A DNA stretch of 64,000 nt, from contig NZ_CAKUOF010000005.1 in the NCBI RefSeq assembly GCF_934668725.1, forward strand, positions 124,001 to 188,000, in the 5' to 3' direction. The stretch's first letter is position 1, and every line of letters starts with the position of its first letter. The notes under the pieces are model-generated. The model was given only the letters and a program-made list of their open reading frames with translations. It was not told the origin of the DNA and did no database searches. The DNA is from an uncultured Dysgonomonas sp. Lineage in GTDB: Bacteria > Bacteroidota > Bacteroidia > Bacteroidales > Dysgonomonadaceae. Below, piece by piece: positions 42,137 through 52,310 of the stretch. Both the position numbers and the translations under genes were made by a program.

Positions 42137-44422
42137 TTAGAATGGATAACCGATTGCAAAATGCCAAGCCATTCTGTTTAGCGCCGGTCTGAAAATGACC
42201 CATCTGTCGTTTAGCGGACGTCCGGGATCATAGGCTCTCACTCCGGTGTCGAAGCGAAGAAGCAAGAATCCCAGGTCCATGCGCAATCCGGCTCCATACG
42301 ATAATGCTATTTCTTTATAAAAACTTTTTAGTCTGAGCTCTCCGTTTGGCTGAGATTCTTTATAGTTTCTAATGGTCCAGATATTACCGGCATCAATAAA
42401 ACCTGCCAGCTCGAAATATTCTGATATCTTTCTTCTATACTCAATATTTAAGTCTAGTTTTATATCTCCAACCTGATTCACAAAATCGTTCACACCCGAA
42501 GTATCGGCAACGTATGAACCTGGACCCAAAGCACGCGGAGCCCAACCTCTTACACTATTTGCCCCCCCTGAAAAGTAACGGGTTTCGAATGGTAAAACAT
42601 TTGAGTTCCCAAAAGGATTTGCTACTCCTAGCCCGATGTGATATGCCAGTTTGCTTTTGGAGTTCAAGGTATGGGTTTGTGCGAAACTTATGTCTCCTTT
42701 AATATATTCTGCATAGCTGATACCTAATATCTGTTTAGCTCCGGATATACTATCTCGTGATGCATTATAGAAAGATGTTACCAAACGGGGTAAAAGACCG
42801 CTGACATCAATTCCGGCTCTAATACTGAATATATTTCGCGGTGTTCTGCGGCCTGTTCTGCTATTAGCGTTTGTATAAGTTATATTATAAGTGGTACGTG
42901 AAATCAGTTGGTTCTTATAACTTTCTTTCAGCATAGGATTATTAGTGTTATTCAGCCGCTCTGTAAACTCTGCAGAAGCCCATGGCATACGGATATAGTT
43001 AATATCCCATAGGTTGAATGTGTGGGCAAATTTATTTTGTTTTGAGGTCCATCGATAAGTTAAGGTCGCATTAAAAAACTGCCTTGTATACTCTTGCCGA
43101 TGCTGGTTATTTATACCTAATGATACTTGTGTACTGGCGGAGGGTAAATCTCTCCATTTCGGTTTTAACCATGGAAATAGAAACTGAGGAAACGCCAGTG
43201 ATGCATCAAAACCGAATTCGTAAAAGTTTTGGTTGACCATTTCGGGATTACTCGAATTTGAAATAAACTCATAAGCTCCTCTTAGTTTTAGTTTTAAAAT
43301 TTCTGCTCCATTGAATAAATTTTGCTGCTGATAACTTATACTTGGTGCAATACCTAAGTCTCCGGCGGAGTTTGTCCCTTGTATTTCTGTTTGAAAAAAG
43401 TGTGTATTTCCAGGTGCGATGGTTACCAATGCATCAATATATTGTATGCTGTCATTGGGATTACTTACTTCATTAAATTGAATAGATGTTTGTTTTACAA
43501 CACCTATTCCATTGAAAGCTCCTGTGGTGCGGGTAAACGCCATATCGGAATACATTTTGCCCGGTCTAATAAAATTATTTCTGTAAAGGGTCGATTTTCT
43601 TAGAAATTTATTCTTACCGTAGATAATCTTTATCCCTTTATAATCGACAGTATCAATTTGGGCAAATAATTTTTCATTGCCTTTAGCCATCGGGTCGAAC
43701 CCACTCAAAATACTAACATTTCTTATTTTAAACTTCTTGAATGTAGTACTGTCTCTGGCCGGATAAAGTGATAGGAATAAGTCGACTTTGTGAGCATTAA
43801 GAGTTGTATCGGCTTTATAATATAAAAGTTCTTTAGAAAATTTATAATATCCTATGTTTCTTAAATATGTGGTCAGATGGTCTCTTGAATCATCTAAATC
43901 AATTTGGTTGAAAGCGACCCCCGGTTTTATACTAGTGTATTTTTTGGCCGGAGCAAGACTTCGTGAAATAGTACTGTTATCGATTGTATAATCGTAACTT
44001 CGAATTGTGTAAATTCCTTTATTATGGATGTTATAAGTTACAGATACCTGTTTGTTTCTTACTTTGAGAAGTGTGTCAACCTCAGCTCTCAAATACCCCA
44101 TATTACTTAGTTCTCGAGCTACTTGGATCGCCGAATTTTTGGTTTGTTGAGGACTGTATATGATAGGAGCTTGTCCGGCTTTTTGGATAATACGATTAAG
44201 CCACTTGCTAGTATCTTGTCCTGATATATTATAGATCATTAACCTGATTTTATTATTCGGTTGCTGACGAATAAAACTTTCGAAATAAGTTGCATCAATA
44301 TCTTTAGTATCTGCCTTTATATCATATGTTTTTAGTAAATAACTGCCGTCGGGTATGTGCTTGGTAGAATTACAAGACCATAAGCATAAAATGATTAAAA
44401 TGAAATATATGATTTTGTTCAT
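42137..44422 (-). CDS. TamL-like lipoprotein of the BamA/TamA superfamily
   Basis: 761 residues when started at the ATG at 44420-44422, which gives a lipoprotein signal with lipobox LWSC (Cys17). An upstream in-frame start at 44497 would bury this signal and is rejected. POTRA-like domains fill about residues 30-350 and a C-terminal beta-barrel ends in the aromatic AWHFAIGYPF. The lipidated form is the TamL type of Bacteroidota, which with TamB acts in outer-membrane assembly. TamB is not in the window. Candidate -7 element TACTTTTG at 44629-44636 on the minus strand. Confidence 0.88.
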   Translation of the reverse strand: MNKIIYFILIILCLWSCNSTKHIPDGSYLLKTYDIKADTKDIDATYFESFIRQQPNNKIRLMIYNISGQDTSKWLNRIIQKAGQAPIIYSPQQTKNSAIQVARELSNMGYLRAEVDTLLKVRNKQVSVTYNIHNKGIYTIRSYDYTIDNSTISRSLAPAKKYTSIKPGVAFNQIDLDDSRDHLTTYLRNIGYYKFSKELLYYKADTTLNAHKVDLFLSLYPARDSTTFKKFKIRNVSILSGFDPMAKGNEKLFAQIDTVDYKGIKIIYGKNKFLRKSTLYRNNFIRPGKMYSDMAFTRTTGAFNGIGVVKQTSIQFNEVSNPNDSIQYIDALVTIAPGNTHFFQTEIQGTNSAGDLGIAPSISYQQQNLFNGAEILKLKLRGAYEFISNSSNPEMVNQNFYEFGFDASLAFPQFLFPWLKPKWRDLPSASTQVSLGINNQHRQEYTRQFFNATLTYRWTSKQNKFAHTFNLWDINYIRMPWASAEFTERLNNTNNPMLKESYKNQLISRTTYNITYTNANSRTGRRTPRNIFSIRAGIDVSGLLPRLVTSFYNASRDSISGAKQILGISYAEYIKGDISFAQTHTLNSKSKLAYHIGLGVANPFGNSNVLPFETRYFSGGANSVRGWAPRALGPGSYVADTSGVNDFVNQVGDIKLDLNIEYRRKISEYFELAGFIDAGNIWTIRNYKESQPNGELRLKSFYKEIALSYGAGLRMDLGFLLLRFDTGVRAYDPGRPLNDRWVIFRPALNRMAWHFAIGYPF

Positions 44423-44662
44423 TCGTTTTCGAATTAAGGTTCTTGACCTATTTATTATTTCTTTAAGTCTCATACAAAATTGGCAGAATTCAAACAAAGT
44501 GATAGCTAATCTTACATTCTTTTTAATTGAAAAAAGAGTTAGTACCGTGATTTTTTGATGAAAATAAATGTGTATCCGACTTATTACACAATAATAATGT
44601 AATAAGTATTTCTTTTATCTATTATTTACAAAAGTAATAAATCGAATTATTTAATCTAATAA

Positions 44663-44699
44663 AGATTCTTTTATCTCTCTATAACGGATAAAGGAATCT
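44663..44699 (-). terminator. Possible hairpin terminator in the porZ-tamL gap
   Basis: A 13-bp stem with one wobble (44663-44675 with 44687-44699), about 120 bases after the porZ-like stop. The rest of the 393-base gap 44423-44815 has no gene; it holds the tamL -7 candidate. Confidence 0.45.
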
Positions 44700-44815
44700 C
44701 TATGTTTTGAGAAACTGAAATTTTAAGGTTTCACCGAATATATTACTCTTGTTATAGGCATATGATATATCGCAAAAGTAATTTTCAATTCTTTACATAT
44801 AAATGACTTAACGAA

Positions 44816-47170
44816 TTAATTTACAATCATTATTTTAGTAACAACGCCTTCGGATCCATTCTCAGAAGATCCAAATACCAGATAGACGCCGCTGTCGACC
44901 CGTCTACCTCTAGCATTTTGCATATTCCATGAATATTGTCCCCCCAAAGATCTTCCTTCATTTATCAAGTTGCCTTGGACGTCTGTTATTTTTACTGTTG
45001 AGTTTGTTTGTAATCCTGTTACAGTAACAGAGCCCTCATAGTCAGGACGTACCGGATTAGGATACGCATATACATTCGAAAAACTTTCCGAACCCTGTGT
45101 CGCAACTCCTCCATATGCCATAAGCCCTCTTTCTGTTCCTATGTATACAGTTCCATTATGTGAATCAATAGCCAGAGATATTACATTGTTAGAAGGTAGA
45201 GGGCTATTATCCAGAGTGAAATGTTCTAGTGTCTCTTGATTGTCGGCACTTATCAAATACACACCGGATGTTTGTGTCGCAATCCATTTACGGTTTGCAC
45301 CATCTATTGCTATTGCATTTATCTGTACACCTTCGAGTAGACCTGTTACGGCATTGGAGCCTGATTCTCTTTCTATCTTTATTTTACGGAAGAGAACATC
45401 TTTTGAAAATATATTGCTGTAATTGTTTACTACAAATGGCCCGATATCGGTTCCTAACCAGAAATTTCCGTTTACATCTTCTGCTATTGCATATATTGCC
45501 GATATGGTTAGTCTTTTTCCGTCTTGGTCTACAAAAGGAGTGTTACTGGTTTTACTGATATATATGGTTTTGTCATCGGATGTATTGTCTATTGTTCCAT
45601 TGTCATTAAAAATGAACAGATAAGCGTCATCACCAATGCTTGTTACCCATTTATTTGAATATCTGTCTATTACAATGTTTTTGGGATTTGTGGAAGCTTT
45701 TGCTATTTCCGGATAGTATAATTGAGTCCATTCACCACTTTTTAGGCGTATTTTTATTATATTTTCTACCATGGAATTGAGTAGCCATAAATTGTTGTTT
45801 TTATCGAAAACCATTCCGCTTACCCGCCTATAATTTAACAAGGGAATTGGCTCGATAGTACTATTCGATTCATCATATCTATTTTGAAATTTCGTCCCTT
45901 CAAATTCATACAATCCTTCTCCCCAACTACTGGCAAATATATGATTTGGGTTAGTCAGTTCACTGATAGCATATACAATATCCTGCGAAATAAATCCACT
46001 TGGCCCGCTTATATCACTGGGGTATATGTTTGTCCATTTCGAGTCTTTATAAATTGATATACTGGCGGGGTTACCCATGCGGTCAAGGAAAAAGCCTCCT
46101 CCTGTCACAATGAGTTGACGATTCTGAAGGGTTAATGAAAAAGGATAATTTGAAACAGGTCCTGATGGAACTATCCATCTTTTTATATATTCGTAACTGT
46201 CTCCATTGAGTTTTATTAATGAAAGGTTATTCCCTGATGATGATGCCCAATATTCTCTCGGTTTATTGGCATTGGGTATAATACTTGTTAATTCATCGAT
46301 ATTAATTTTCGTACTTTTATTTATATCCTCAAAGTCCCAAAAAGCATTAGTCCCCAGTACAATCAGATGGTCGTTGTTGGTATACTCCATCGAACTTATA
46401 CCGTCTCCATTTATTACGCTTTTGACAGATGTCGAATTCTCCATTCTGAAAATACCTTTATTGGGCACAAAAAAATGGAGTTGGTTTTTAAAGGCAAGGA
46501 TATCCCGAATTTCACTATCCGTAAATGTACTGTCCTTTTCTGAATGGTCTGTATAATACATGCTTACTTCTTGTGTTTTCCAAGAGTTAAAGTCCTGTAC
46601 ATTATCTGCGAGATTAATATATAAAATTCCGTTTTTTGTAGCTGCATATAACTTGTTTTCATAAGCTAGTATGGAATAAAACGGGATGTTAAATATACCC
46701 GACTCTTTAACTTCTTTTTTAGAAAGATTAATCGTTATAAATCCAAAGTTAGTTGCTATATATGCATAGTCCTCAAAGAGAGATATTTTATTAATCGTCT
46801 TGTCGATATTTTGTGTAGTGTTTTTTAAATCGGGGATATTTACATATGATTTATCATCATAGAGTAGTTCAATATTGGCATCAATACGTGTTATAACCAG
46901 ACACTTGTGTTTTTTGCTATATATAATATGTTTAATATCGGTATTTCCTCCATCGATTTTTATATATGGCTCAATACTTTCGTCTGCATTATTATAACTG
47001 AAAAGCTTTCCATCAGTAAGGGAATAAATAATATTTCCACTTTGCTGGATGCTTTGGATATTATTTAAATAGGATATATGGGACATCCATCTATTTGCTT
47101 CTTGTGCTGTAGCTGTAATAAAAAGCAAACACAAAATAATAAAAAGGGAGTAAATGCGTTTATTAACCAT
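44816..47170 (-). CDS. porZ: PorZ-like type IX secretion system protein
   Basis: A 784-residue secreted protein, the length of PorZ. After a signal peptide (cleavage near TAQEA) come repeated short motifs of two-component-regulator-type beta propellers (for example KNNNLWLLNS, VNGNFWLGTDIG, NRKWIATQTSG, NGTVYIGTERGLMAYGG), and then a type IX sorting domain (VYAYPNPVRPDYEGSVTV ... GVYLVFGSSENG ... KIMIV). In Porphyromonas PorZ helps load A-LPS onto cargo at the cell surface. The alternative is another propeller protein with a sorting tail. A candidate -7 element TATCTTTG is on the minus strand at 47217-47224. Confidence 0.75.
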   Translation of the reverse strand: MVNKRIYSLFIILCLLFITATAQEANRWMSHISYLNNIQSIQQSGNIIYSLTDGKLFSYNNADESIEPYIKIDGGNTDIKHIIYSKKHKCLVITRIDANIELLYDDKSYVNIPDLKNTTQNIDKTINKISLFEDYAYIATNFGFITINLSKKEVKESGIFNIPFYSILAYENKLYAATKNGILYINLADNVQDFNSWKTQEVSMYYTDHSEKDSTFTDSEIRDILAFKNQLHFFVPNKGIFRMENSTSVKSVINGDGISSMEYTNNDHLIVLGTNAFWDFEDINKSTKINIDELTSIIPNANKPREYWASSSGNNLSLIKLNGDSYEYIKRWIVPSGPVSNYPFSLTLQNRQLIVTGGGFFLDRMGNPASISIYKDSKWTNIYPSDISGPSGFISQDIVYAISELTNPNHIFASSWGEGLYEFEGTKFQNRYDESNSTIEPIPLLNYRRVSGMVFDKNNNLWLLNSMVENIIKIRLKSGEWTQLYYPEIAKASTNPKNIVIDRYSNKWVTSIGDDAYLFIFNDNGTIDNTSDDKTIYISKTSNTPFVDQDGKRLTISAIYAIAEDVNGNFWLGTDIGPFVVNNYSNIFSKDVLFRKIKIERESGSNAVTGLLEGVQINAIAIDGANRKWIATQTSGVYLISADNQETLEHFTLDNSPLPSNNVISLAIDSHNGTVYIGTERGLMAYGGVATQGSESFSNVYAYPNPVRPDYEGSVTVTGLQTNSTVKITDVQGNLINEGRSLGGQYSWNMQNARGRRVDSGVYLVFGSSENGSEGVVTKIMIVN

Positions 47171-47299
47171 GACCTTATAATATAAAAGGTTATTGATTTA
47201 AAATATAAATAATTGACAAAGATAAAATAATACTTTAGTAGTAGGTATCAGAGTTCTCATATTCGTTTAAATATCAACTACGATATCTGTTTATTAAAC

Positions 47300-47330
47300 T
47301 TTGTTTTCTATTTATTATATTATACTTTTG
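47300..47330 (+). promoter_or_regulatory. Canonical Bacteroidota promoter of the exopolysaccharide locus
   Basis: TTTG at 47300-47303 and TACTTTTG at 47323-47330 are separated by exactly 19 bases, matching TTTG-N19-TAnnTTTG. Transcription should start near 47337, about 28 bases before the ATG of the UDP-sugar dehydrogenase gene. Confidence 0.75.
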
Positions 47331-47364
47331 TTAGCCTTTAACAAAAGAAGGTTTATGTAATTTT

Positions 47365-48684
47365 ATGAAAATAGCAATTGTTGGAACCGGATATGTCGGC
47401 CTTGTAACTGGTACCTGTTTTTCAGAGATGGGTATGAATGTACATTGTATCGATATTGATTCAGCTAAGATCGAAAATCTGAAAAAAGGTATCATCCCTA
47501 TCTACGAGCCCGGTTTAGACGATATGGTTGTAAGAAATTATCAGGCTGGTAGGTTGCAATTTTCTACAGATTTAAAAGACATTCTTAATGATGTTGATAT
47601 TGTTTTTTGTGCAGTAGGAACACCTTCCGATCAGGATGGAAGTGCAGATTTAAAATATGTTTTGGAAGTTGCCAAAACAATAGGAAGACACCTGACTAAG
47701 TATATACTTGTTGTAACAAAGAGTACTGTTCCTGTTGGAACAGCAAACCTTGTAAAAAAAACAATCCAAGAGGAGTTGGATAAAAGAGATTTGTCGGGTT
47801 TGATATTTGATGTGGCTTCTAATCCCGAATTTTTAAAAGAGGGTACTGCTATAACTGATTTTATGCACCCGGACCGTGTTGTTGTTGGTGTTGAATCGGA
47901 TAGAGCTAAAGAGGTAATGGATCGTTTGTATAAACCTTTTACTATAAATAATTATAGGATGATTTATACAGATATTCCATCTGCCGAAATGATTAAATAT
48001 GCAGCAAATGCGATGCTGGCAACACGTATTAGTTTTATGAATGATATTGCTAATCTATGCGAGATTGTTGGTGCTGATGTCAATATGGTTAGGGCCGGTA
48101 TTGGTTCTGATAAGCGGATTGGTAAAAAATTTCTGTATTCGGGCTGCGGTTATGGAGGAAGCTGTTTCCCGAAAGATGTAAAGGCTTTAATTAAAACAGC
48201 CGAAAACAATGGATATAGCATGCAGGTCTTAAAGTCTGTTGATGCAGTAAATGAGTATCAGAAAACAGTATTATTCAAAAAACTGAATAATTATTACAGA
48301 GGAGACTTAAAAGGCAAAACCGTAGCTCTTTGGGGATTATCTTTTAAACCTAAGACAGATGATCTACGAGAAGCTCCATCTCTGGTGTTGATAAAAATGT
48401 TATTAGAAGCAGGAGTTAAAGTGCGTGCCTACGACCCTATTGCTATAGATGAGGCTAAAAAATATATTGGAAATAAAATAGATTATGCAAACGATATATA
48501 CGATGCTACATTAGATGTCGATGCTATTCTTTTGGTTACAGAATGGAATGAGTTTAGATTGCCTTCTTGGTCTGCGATCAAAAAAATAGTGAAAACACCT
48601 TTGGTTATAGATGGACGAAACATTTATAATGGAAACGAATTGCGCGATATGGGATTTGAATATCTAAGTATTGGGTCAAAATAA
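47365..48684 (+). CDS. ugd: UDP-glucose/GDP-mannose dehydrogenase family protein (UDP-glucose 6-dehydrogenase type)
   Basis: A 439-residue enzyme with the NAD-binding IVGTGYVGLVTGTCF at residues 4-18, a helical middle domain, and the catalytic Cys267 in GCGYGGSCFPKD, followed by the C-terminal UDP-binding domain (KGKTVALWGLSFKPKTDDLREAPS). This class oxidises UDP-glucose to UDP-glucuronate, or UDP-ManNAc/GDP-mannose in close relatives. First gene of the exopolysaccharide locus, so it likely supplies an acidic sugar. The exact donor cannot be fixed. Confidence 0.93.
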   Translation: MKIAIVGTGYVGLVTGTCFSEMGMNVHCIDIDSAKIENLKKGIIPIYEPGLDDMVVRNYQAGRLQFSTDLKDILNDVDIVFCAVGTPSDQDGSADLKYVLEVAKTIGRHLTKYILVVTKSTVPVGTANLVKKTIQEELDKRDLSGLIFDVASNPEFLKEGTAITDFMHPDRVVVGVESDRAKEVMDRLYKPFTINNYRMIYTDIPSAEMIKYAANAMLATRISFMNDIANLCEIVGADVNMVRAGIGSDKRIGKKFLYSGCGYGGSCFPKDVKALIKTAENNGYSMQVLKSVDAVNEYQKTVLFKKLNNYYRGDLKGKTVALWGLSFKPKTDDLREAPSLVLIKMLLEAGVKVRAYDPIAIDEAKKYIGNKIDYANDIYDATLDVDAILLVTEWNEFRLPSWSAIKKIVKTPLVIDGRNIYNGNELRDMGFEYLSIGSK

Positions 48685-48729
48685 AATCAATTATAATCAT
48701 ATAAGCTATTAAAAGTGTACATGAATCAT

Positions 48730-51141
48730 ATGAAGAAAATTATCTTTTGTTTGTTTCTTTTTTTACTCTCTAGCAATATAATGTTTGCTCAAATGTCTGA
48801 TGAGCAAATTATTAATTATGTTAAGCAGGAAGCCGATAAAGGAACTGCTCAACAGGTTATTGCAACTAATCTGATGAAACAAGGTGTTACTAAGGCTCAA
48901 CTTGAAAGAATAAAACAGCAGCAAGAACAAAAACAAACCTCAGGTGTAAGCAGTACAAAAAGTAGTGAGGAATTAAGCCGTGACAGGAGAACTAGTGTTG
49001 ATGATGAATTGAATGTGGGTGATCTGGATCAGGTTAATAGTAATATAAGCCCTGTTGCACCAGATGATTCAGATACAATTGTTGTTTTTGGAAGAAATAT
49101 TTTTAATGCTAAAAATCTAACTTTTAATCCTAATATTAATATTCCTACTCCTATTGATTATAGACTTGGTCCTGGAGATGAAGTTGTTATTGATATTTGG
49201 GGTGCTTCTCAGACGTCTGTAAGGCAGGTGATTTCGGCAGAAGGAAGTATTACTGTTGATCGTTTAGGACCACTCTTCTTAAATGGTATGAGTGTGAAGG
49301 AGGCAAATGATTATGTTAAAAGAAAATTTGGAGATATATATTCAGGTCTAGATAGTGGAGGAGGATCTACTCAAATAAATTTAACTTTAGGGCAGATTAG
49401 AACTATACAGATAAATGTAATGGGAGAAGTTGTTACTCCCGGAACTTATGCTTTATCCTCTTTATCTTCGGTTTTTCATGCGTTATATAGGGCTGGAGGT
49501 GTAAATAAGATAGGATCTTTACGTGCGATCAAACTTTATAGAAATGGAAAACTTCTAAGAACACTGGATGTATATAAATATATATTGGAAGGTAAAATGA
49601 ATGATGATATCCGTATGACAGATGGGGATGTTGTAATTGTGCCGCCTTATATCTCACTTGTTAATATTTCCGGAAAAGTAAAACGGCCGATGTTTTATGA
49701 AATGACTTCTAAGGAATCTCTTAAAGATATCATTTCTTATGCAGGAGGTTTTACGGGAGATGCTTATGAAAAGAGCATTAGGATCGTTAGAGAAACTGGT
49801 AGTGAAAATAAAATCTTCACATTAGGAGAGAATGAGTTTGCTGATTTTATCTTGAGAGATAAAGATGCTATAACAGTTGCTTCTGGACTTGATCTTTATG
49901 AAAATAGGGTTGAAATAAAAGGAGCTATATATAGAAGCGGCTATTATGAAATTGGTAAAAATATAACTACAGTTAAGCAATTAATTGCAGCAGCAGATGG
50001 TATTCGTGGGGATGCTTTTTTAAATAGAGCTCTTTTGACTCGAGAAAAAGATGATTATACATTAGAAACACTATCTGTTGATATTCGTGAATTATTATAT
50101 GGCAATGGCAATGATATTGTGTTAAGAAAGAATGACATTCTTTATATACCATCTATTAACGATCTTAAAGAACTTGGAGATTTTATGGTTCATGGCGAAG
50201 TTGCACGTCCAGGAACTTACAAATATTCGGATAATACAACTTTAGAGGATCTAATTATACAAGCAGGAGGATTACTTGAATCAGCTTCGATTGTTCGAGT
50301 TGATATTGCCCGCCGAATAATTGATCCTAATAGCCAAACTGTAAATAGAAATTTAGCTGAAAATTATACATTTAGCTTAAAAGACGGATATGTTGTTGCC
50401 GGAGATCCTGGTTTTGTATTAAAACCTTATGATGAGGTCTATGTAAGACGTAGTCCTGGATACCATGAACAGCAAAACGTTTTTATAAATGGAGAGTTGT
50501 TATTCCCCGGTGCATATGCTTTAAATCGAAAAACTGAAAGAATTTCTGATATTGTTAAAAGAGCAGGTAATTTAACTCCTGATGCATATGCAAAAGGTGC
50601 TAGACTTATTAGGATGCGTTCTGAAGAAGAGTTATTCAGATCAGAGGCTGCCCTAAAAGTTGCCAATCAGGGAGGAAAAGATTCTATTTCTGTAAAAACA
50701 TTAGATTTAGCTCAATCCTATAGTGTTGGTATAGAGTTAGACATGGCTTTGCTAAATCCAGGTTCGGATTATGATTTAGTTCTAAGACCAGGAGATCGTT
50801 TAATTGTTCCTGAGTATGATAATACTGTTAAAATAAATGGTGCAGTAATGTATCCCAATACTGTTGTTTACAAACAAGGTGAAAAATTGGCATATTATAT
50901 AAACCAAGCCGGAGGATATTCTGATAATGCTAAGAAAAACAGATCATTTGTTATTTATATGAATGGAACTGTTAGCAAGGTTAGAGGAGGTGATAGAAAT
51001 GCGATACAACCAGGAAGTGAAATAATAATTCCGAGTAAAGAACAAGCAAGAAAATTATCATTACCTGAAATTCTTAGTTTGAGTACAAGTGTAGTTTCTA
51101 TGGCTAGTCTTATTGGTGTGTTGATTAATACAATGAAATAA
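48730..51141 (+). CDS. Wza-like polysaccharide export protein with multiple SLBB domains
   Basis: 803 residues from the ATG at 48730 (MKKIIFCLFLFLL...). A GTG at 48715 and an ATG at 48721 are in frame but would extend the signal. After a signal peptide (cleavage near MFAQ) comes a coiled-coil-like Gln/Lys region, the poly-export domain DYRLGPGDEVVIDIWGA, and several SLBB beta-grasp repeats (VMGEVVTPGTYAL, VSGKVKRPMFYEMT, VHGEVARPGTYKYSD, INGELLFPGAYAL). The length is about twice that of E. coli Wza, and there is no lipobox; a C-terminal helix is present. It should form the outer-membrane export channel. One base before the next start. Confidence 0.9.
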   Translation: MKKIIFCLFLFLLSSNIMFAQMSDEQIINYVKQEADKGTAQQVIATNLMKQGVTKAQLERIKQQQEQKQTSGVSSTKSSEELSRDRRTSVDDELNVGDLDQVNSNISPVAPDDSDTIVVFGRNIFNAKNLTFNPNINIPTPIDYRLGPGDEVVIDIWGASQTSVRQVISAEGSITVDRLGPLFLNGMSVKEANDYVKRKFGDIYSGLDSGGGSTQINLTLGQIRTIQINVMGEVVTPGTYALSSLSSVFHALYRAGGVNKIGSLRAIKLYRNGKLLRTLDVYKYILEGKMNDDIRMTDGDVVIVPPYISLVNISGKVKRPMFYEMTSKESLKDIISYAGGFTGDAYEKSIRIVRETGSENKIFTLGENEFADFILRDKDAITVASGLDLYENRVEIKGAIYRSGYYEIGKNITTVKQLIAAADGIRGDAFLNRALLTREKDDYTLETLSVDIRELLYGNGNDIVLRKNDILYIPSINDLKELGDFMVHGEVARPGTYKYSDNTTLEDLIIQAGGLLESASIVRVDIARRIIDPNSQTVNRNLAENYTFSLKDGYVVAGDPGFVLKPYDEVYVRRSPGYHEQQNVFINGELLFPGAYALNRKTERISDIVKRAGNLTPDAYAKGARLIRMRSEEELFRSEAALKVANQGGKDSISVKTLDLAQSYSVGIELDMALLNPGSDYDLVLRPGDRLIVPEYDNTVKINGAVMYPNTVVYKQGEKLAYYINQAGGYSDNAKKNRSFVIYMNGTVSKVRGGDRNAIQPGSEIIIPSKEQARKLSLPEILSLSTSVVSMASLIGVLINTMK

Positions 51142-51142
51142 T

Positions 51143-52225
51143 ATGGATACTAATATAGATAAAGAAATAAGTTCAGATAAAGAGATAGACTTAATAGACT
51201 TAGGTAAAAAGTTGTGGCAAGAGCGTAAATTTATTTTAAAAATTTCTCTTGTTGGGTTAGCTGTTGGTATCATAGTTGCATTCAGTATTCCTAAAGAATA
51301 TACAACAACTGTCATTTTAGCTCCTGAAGCTAACTCGGGAAATACTACAAGTAGTGCAGGAGCTTTAGCTGCGATGGCAGGGATAAATCTAGGGCCAGGA
51401 GGAGGGAATAATCCCCTTGTTTCCCCAGCTTTATACCCTACTATTATGGAATCTACTCCTTTTATTAAAGGTCTATTTGATATTAAGATAATAGTAGATA
51501 GTAGTAAAAATACTCACCAAACATTATATTCATATATTACTGCTAGTCAAAAAAGTTCATGGTGGAGTAGTATTAGGGTATTACCTTCAAAATTAATGAA
51601 GGTATTTTCTACAAAAGATTCTCAGGAGAACAAAAATAGTGCACATAATTTTATTATATCTAGAGAAGAATCTACAGTTATTGATAATTTAAGGGATAGA
51701 TTAAATATTACTGTAGATAAAAAAACGGGAGTTTTGATTCTAGAAGTTATTATGCAAAATCCTGAAGTATCAACAATTGTTGCAGATACTCTGACCTCTT
51801 ATTTGCAGGCTTACATAATAAGTTATCGCACACAAAAAGCAAGAGAAGATCTCTCTTTTACTGAGAAGCTTTATGTAGAAGCTAAAAAAGATTATGCGGA
51901 GTCTCAACAAAAATATGCTAAATTTTTAGATGAAAATCAAAATATTATTTTGGCAAGCTATAGAGTTAATCAAGAAAAATTGCAAAATGAGATGACTCTA
52001 GCTTATGGTGTATATAATCAAATGGCTCAACAATTGCAGCTAGCAAAAGTTAAGGTTCAAGACACAACGCCTGTTTATACAATCATAGAACCGCCAATAG
52101 TTCCTCTAATACCAACTAAACCTAATAAAAAATTAATTGTAGCAGGTTGTTTAATTTTATCTATAGTAGGTTCGTTAGGATGGATTATAGGAAGAGATTT
52201 TTTTCTACGATCTTCTGCTAAATAG
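51143..52225 (+). CDS. Wzz-type chain-length determinant (polysaccharide co-polymerase)
   Basis: A 360-residue inner-membrane protein with transmembrane helices at about 30-50 and 328-350, a long periplasmic coiled-coil region between them, and the PPIVPLIPTKPNKK proline-rich motif before the second helix. This is the Wzz/GumC architecture that sets polysaccharide length. There is no C-terminal tyrosine kinase domain, unlike Wzc, so kinase control is either elsewhere or absent. One base after the export protein stop, so translation is probably coupled. Confidence 0.92.
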   Translation: MDTNIDKEISSDKEIDLIDLGKKLWQERKFILKISLVGLAVGIIVAFSIPKEYTTTVILAPEANSGNTTSSAGALAAMAGINLGPGGGNNPLVSPALYPTIMESTPFIKGLFDIKIIVDSSKNTHQTLYSYITASQKSSWWSSIRVLPSKLMKVFSTKDSQENKNSAHNFIISREESTVIDNLRDRLNITVDKKTGVLILEVIMQNPEVSTIVADTLTSYLQAYIISYRTQKAREDLSFTEKLYVEAKKDYAESQQKYAKFLDENQNIILASYRVNQEKLQNEMTLAYGVYNQMAQQLQLAKVKVQDTTPVYTIIEPPIVPLIPTKPNKKLIVAGCLILSIVGSLGWIIGRDFFLRSSAK

Positions 52226-52310
52226 CCGGTCTAATAATTGTTTTTGATTAGTAATATTTCTTCAAAGAAGATTATTTATAATCAAAAATATAAGAAACAA
52301 TATAATAATT

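Noticed and set aside
44423..44497. Longer start for the TamL-like gene.
   Set aside because: It would place 25 residues before the lipoprotein signal and disable it.
48386..48394. Exact TGTTGATAA inside the UDP-sugar dehydrogenase gene.
   Set aside because: Single copy in coding sequence; consistent with chance.
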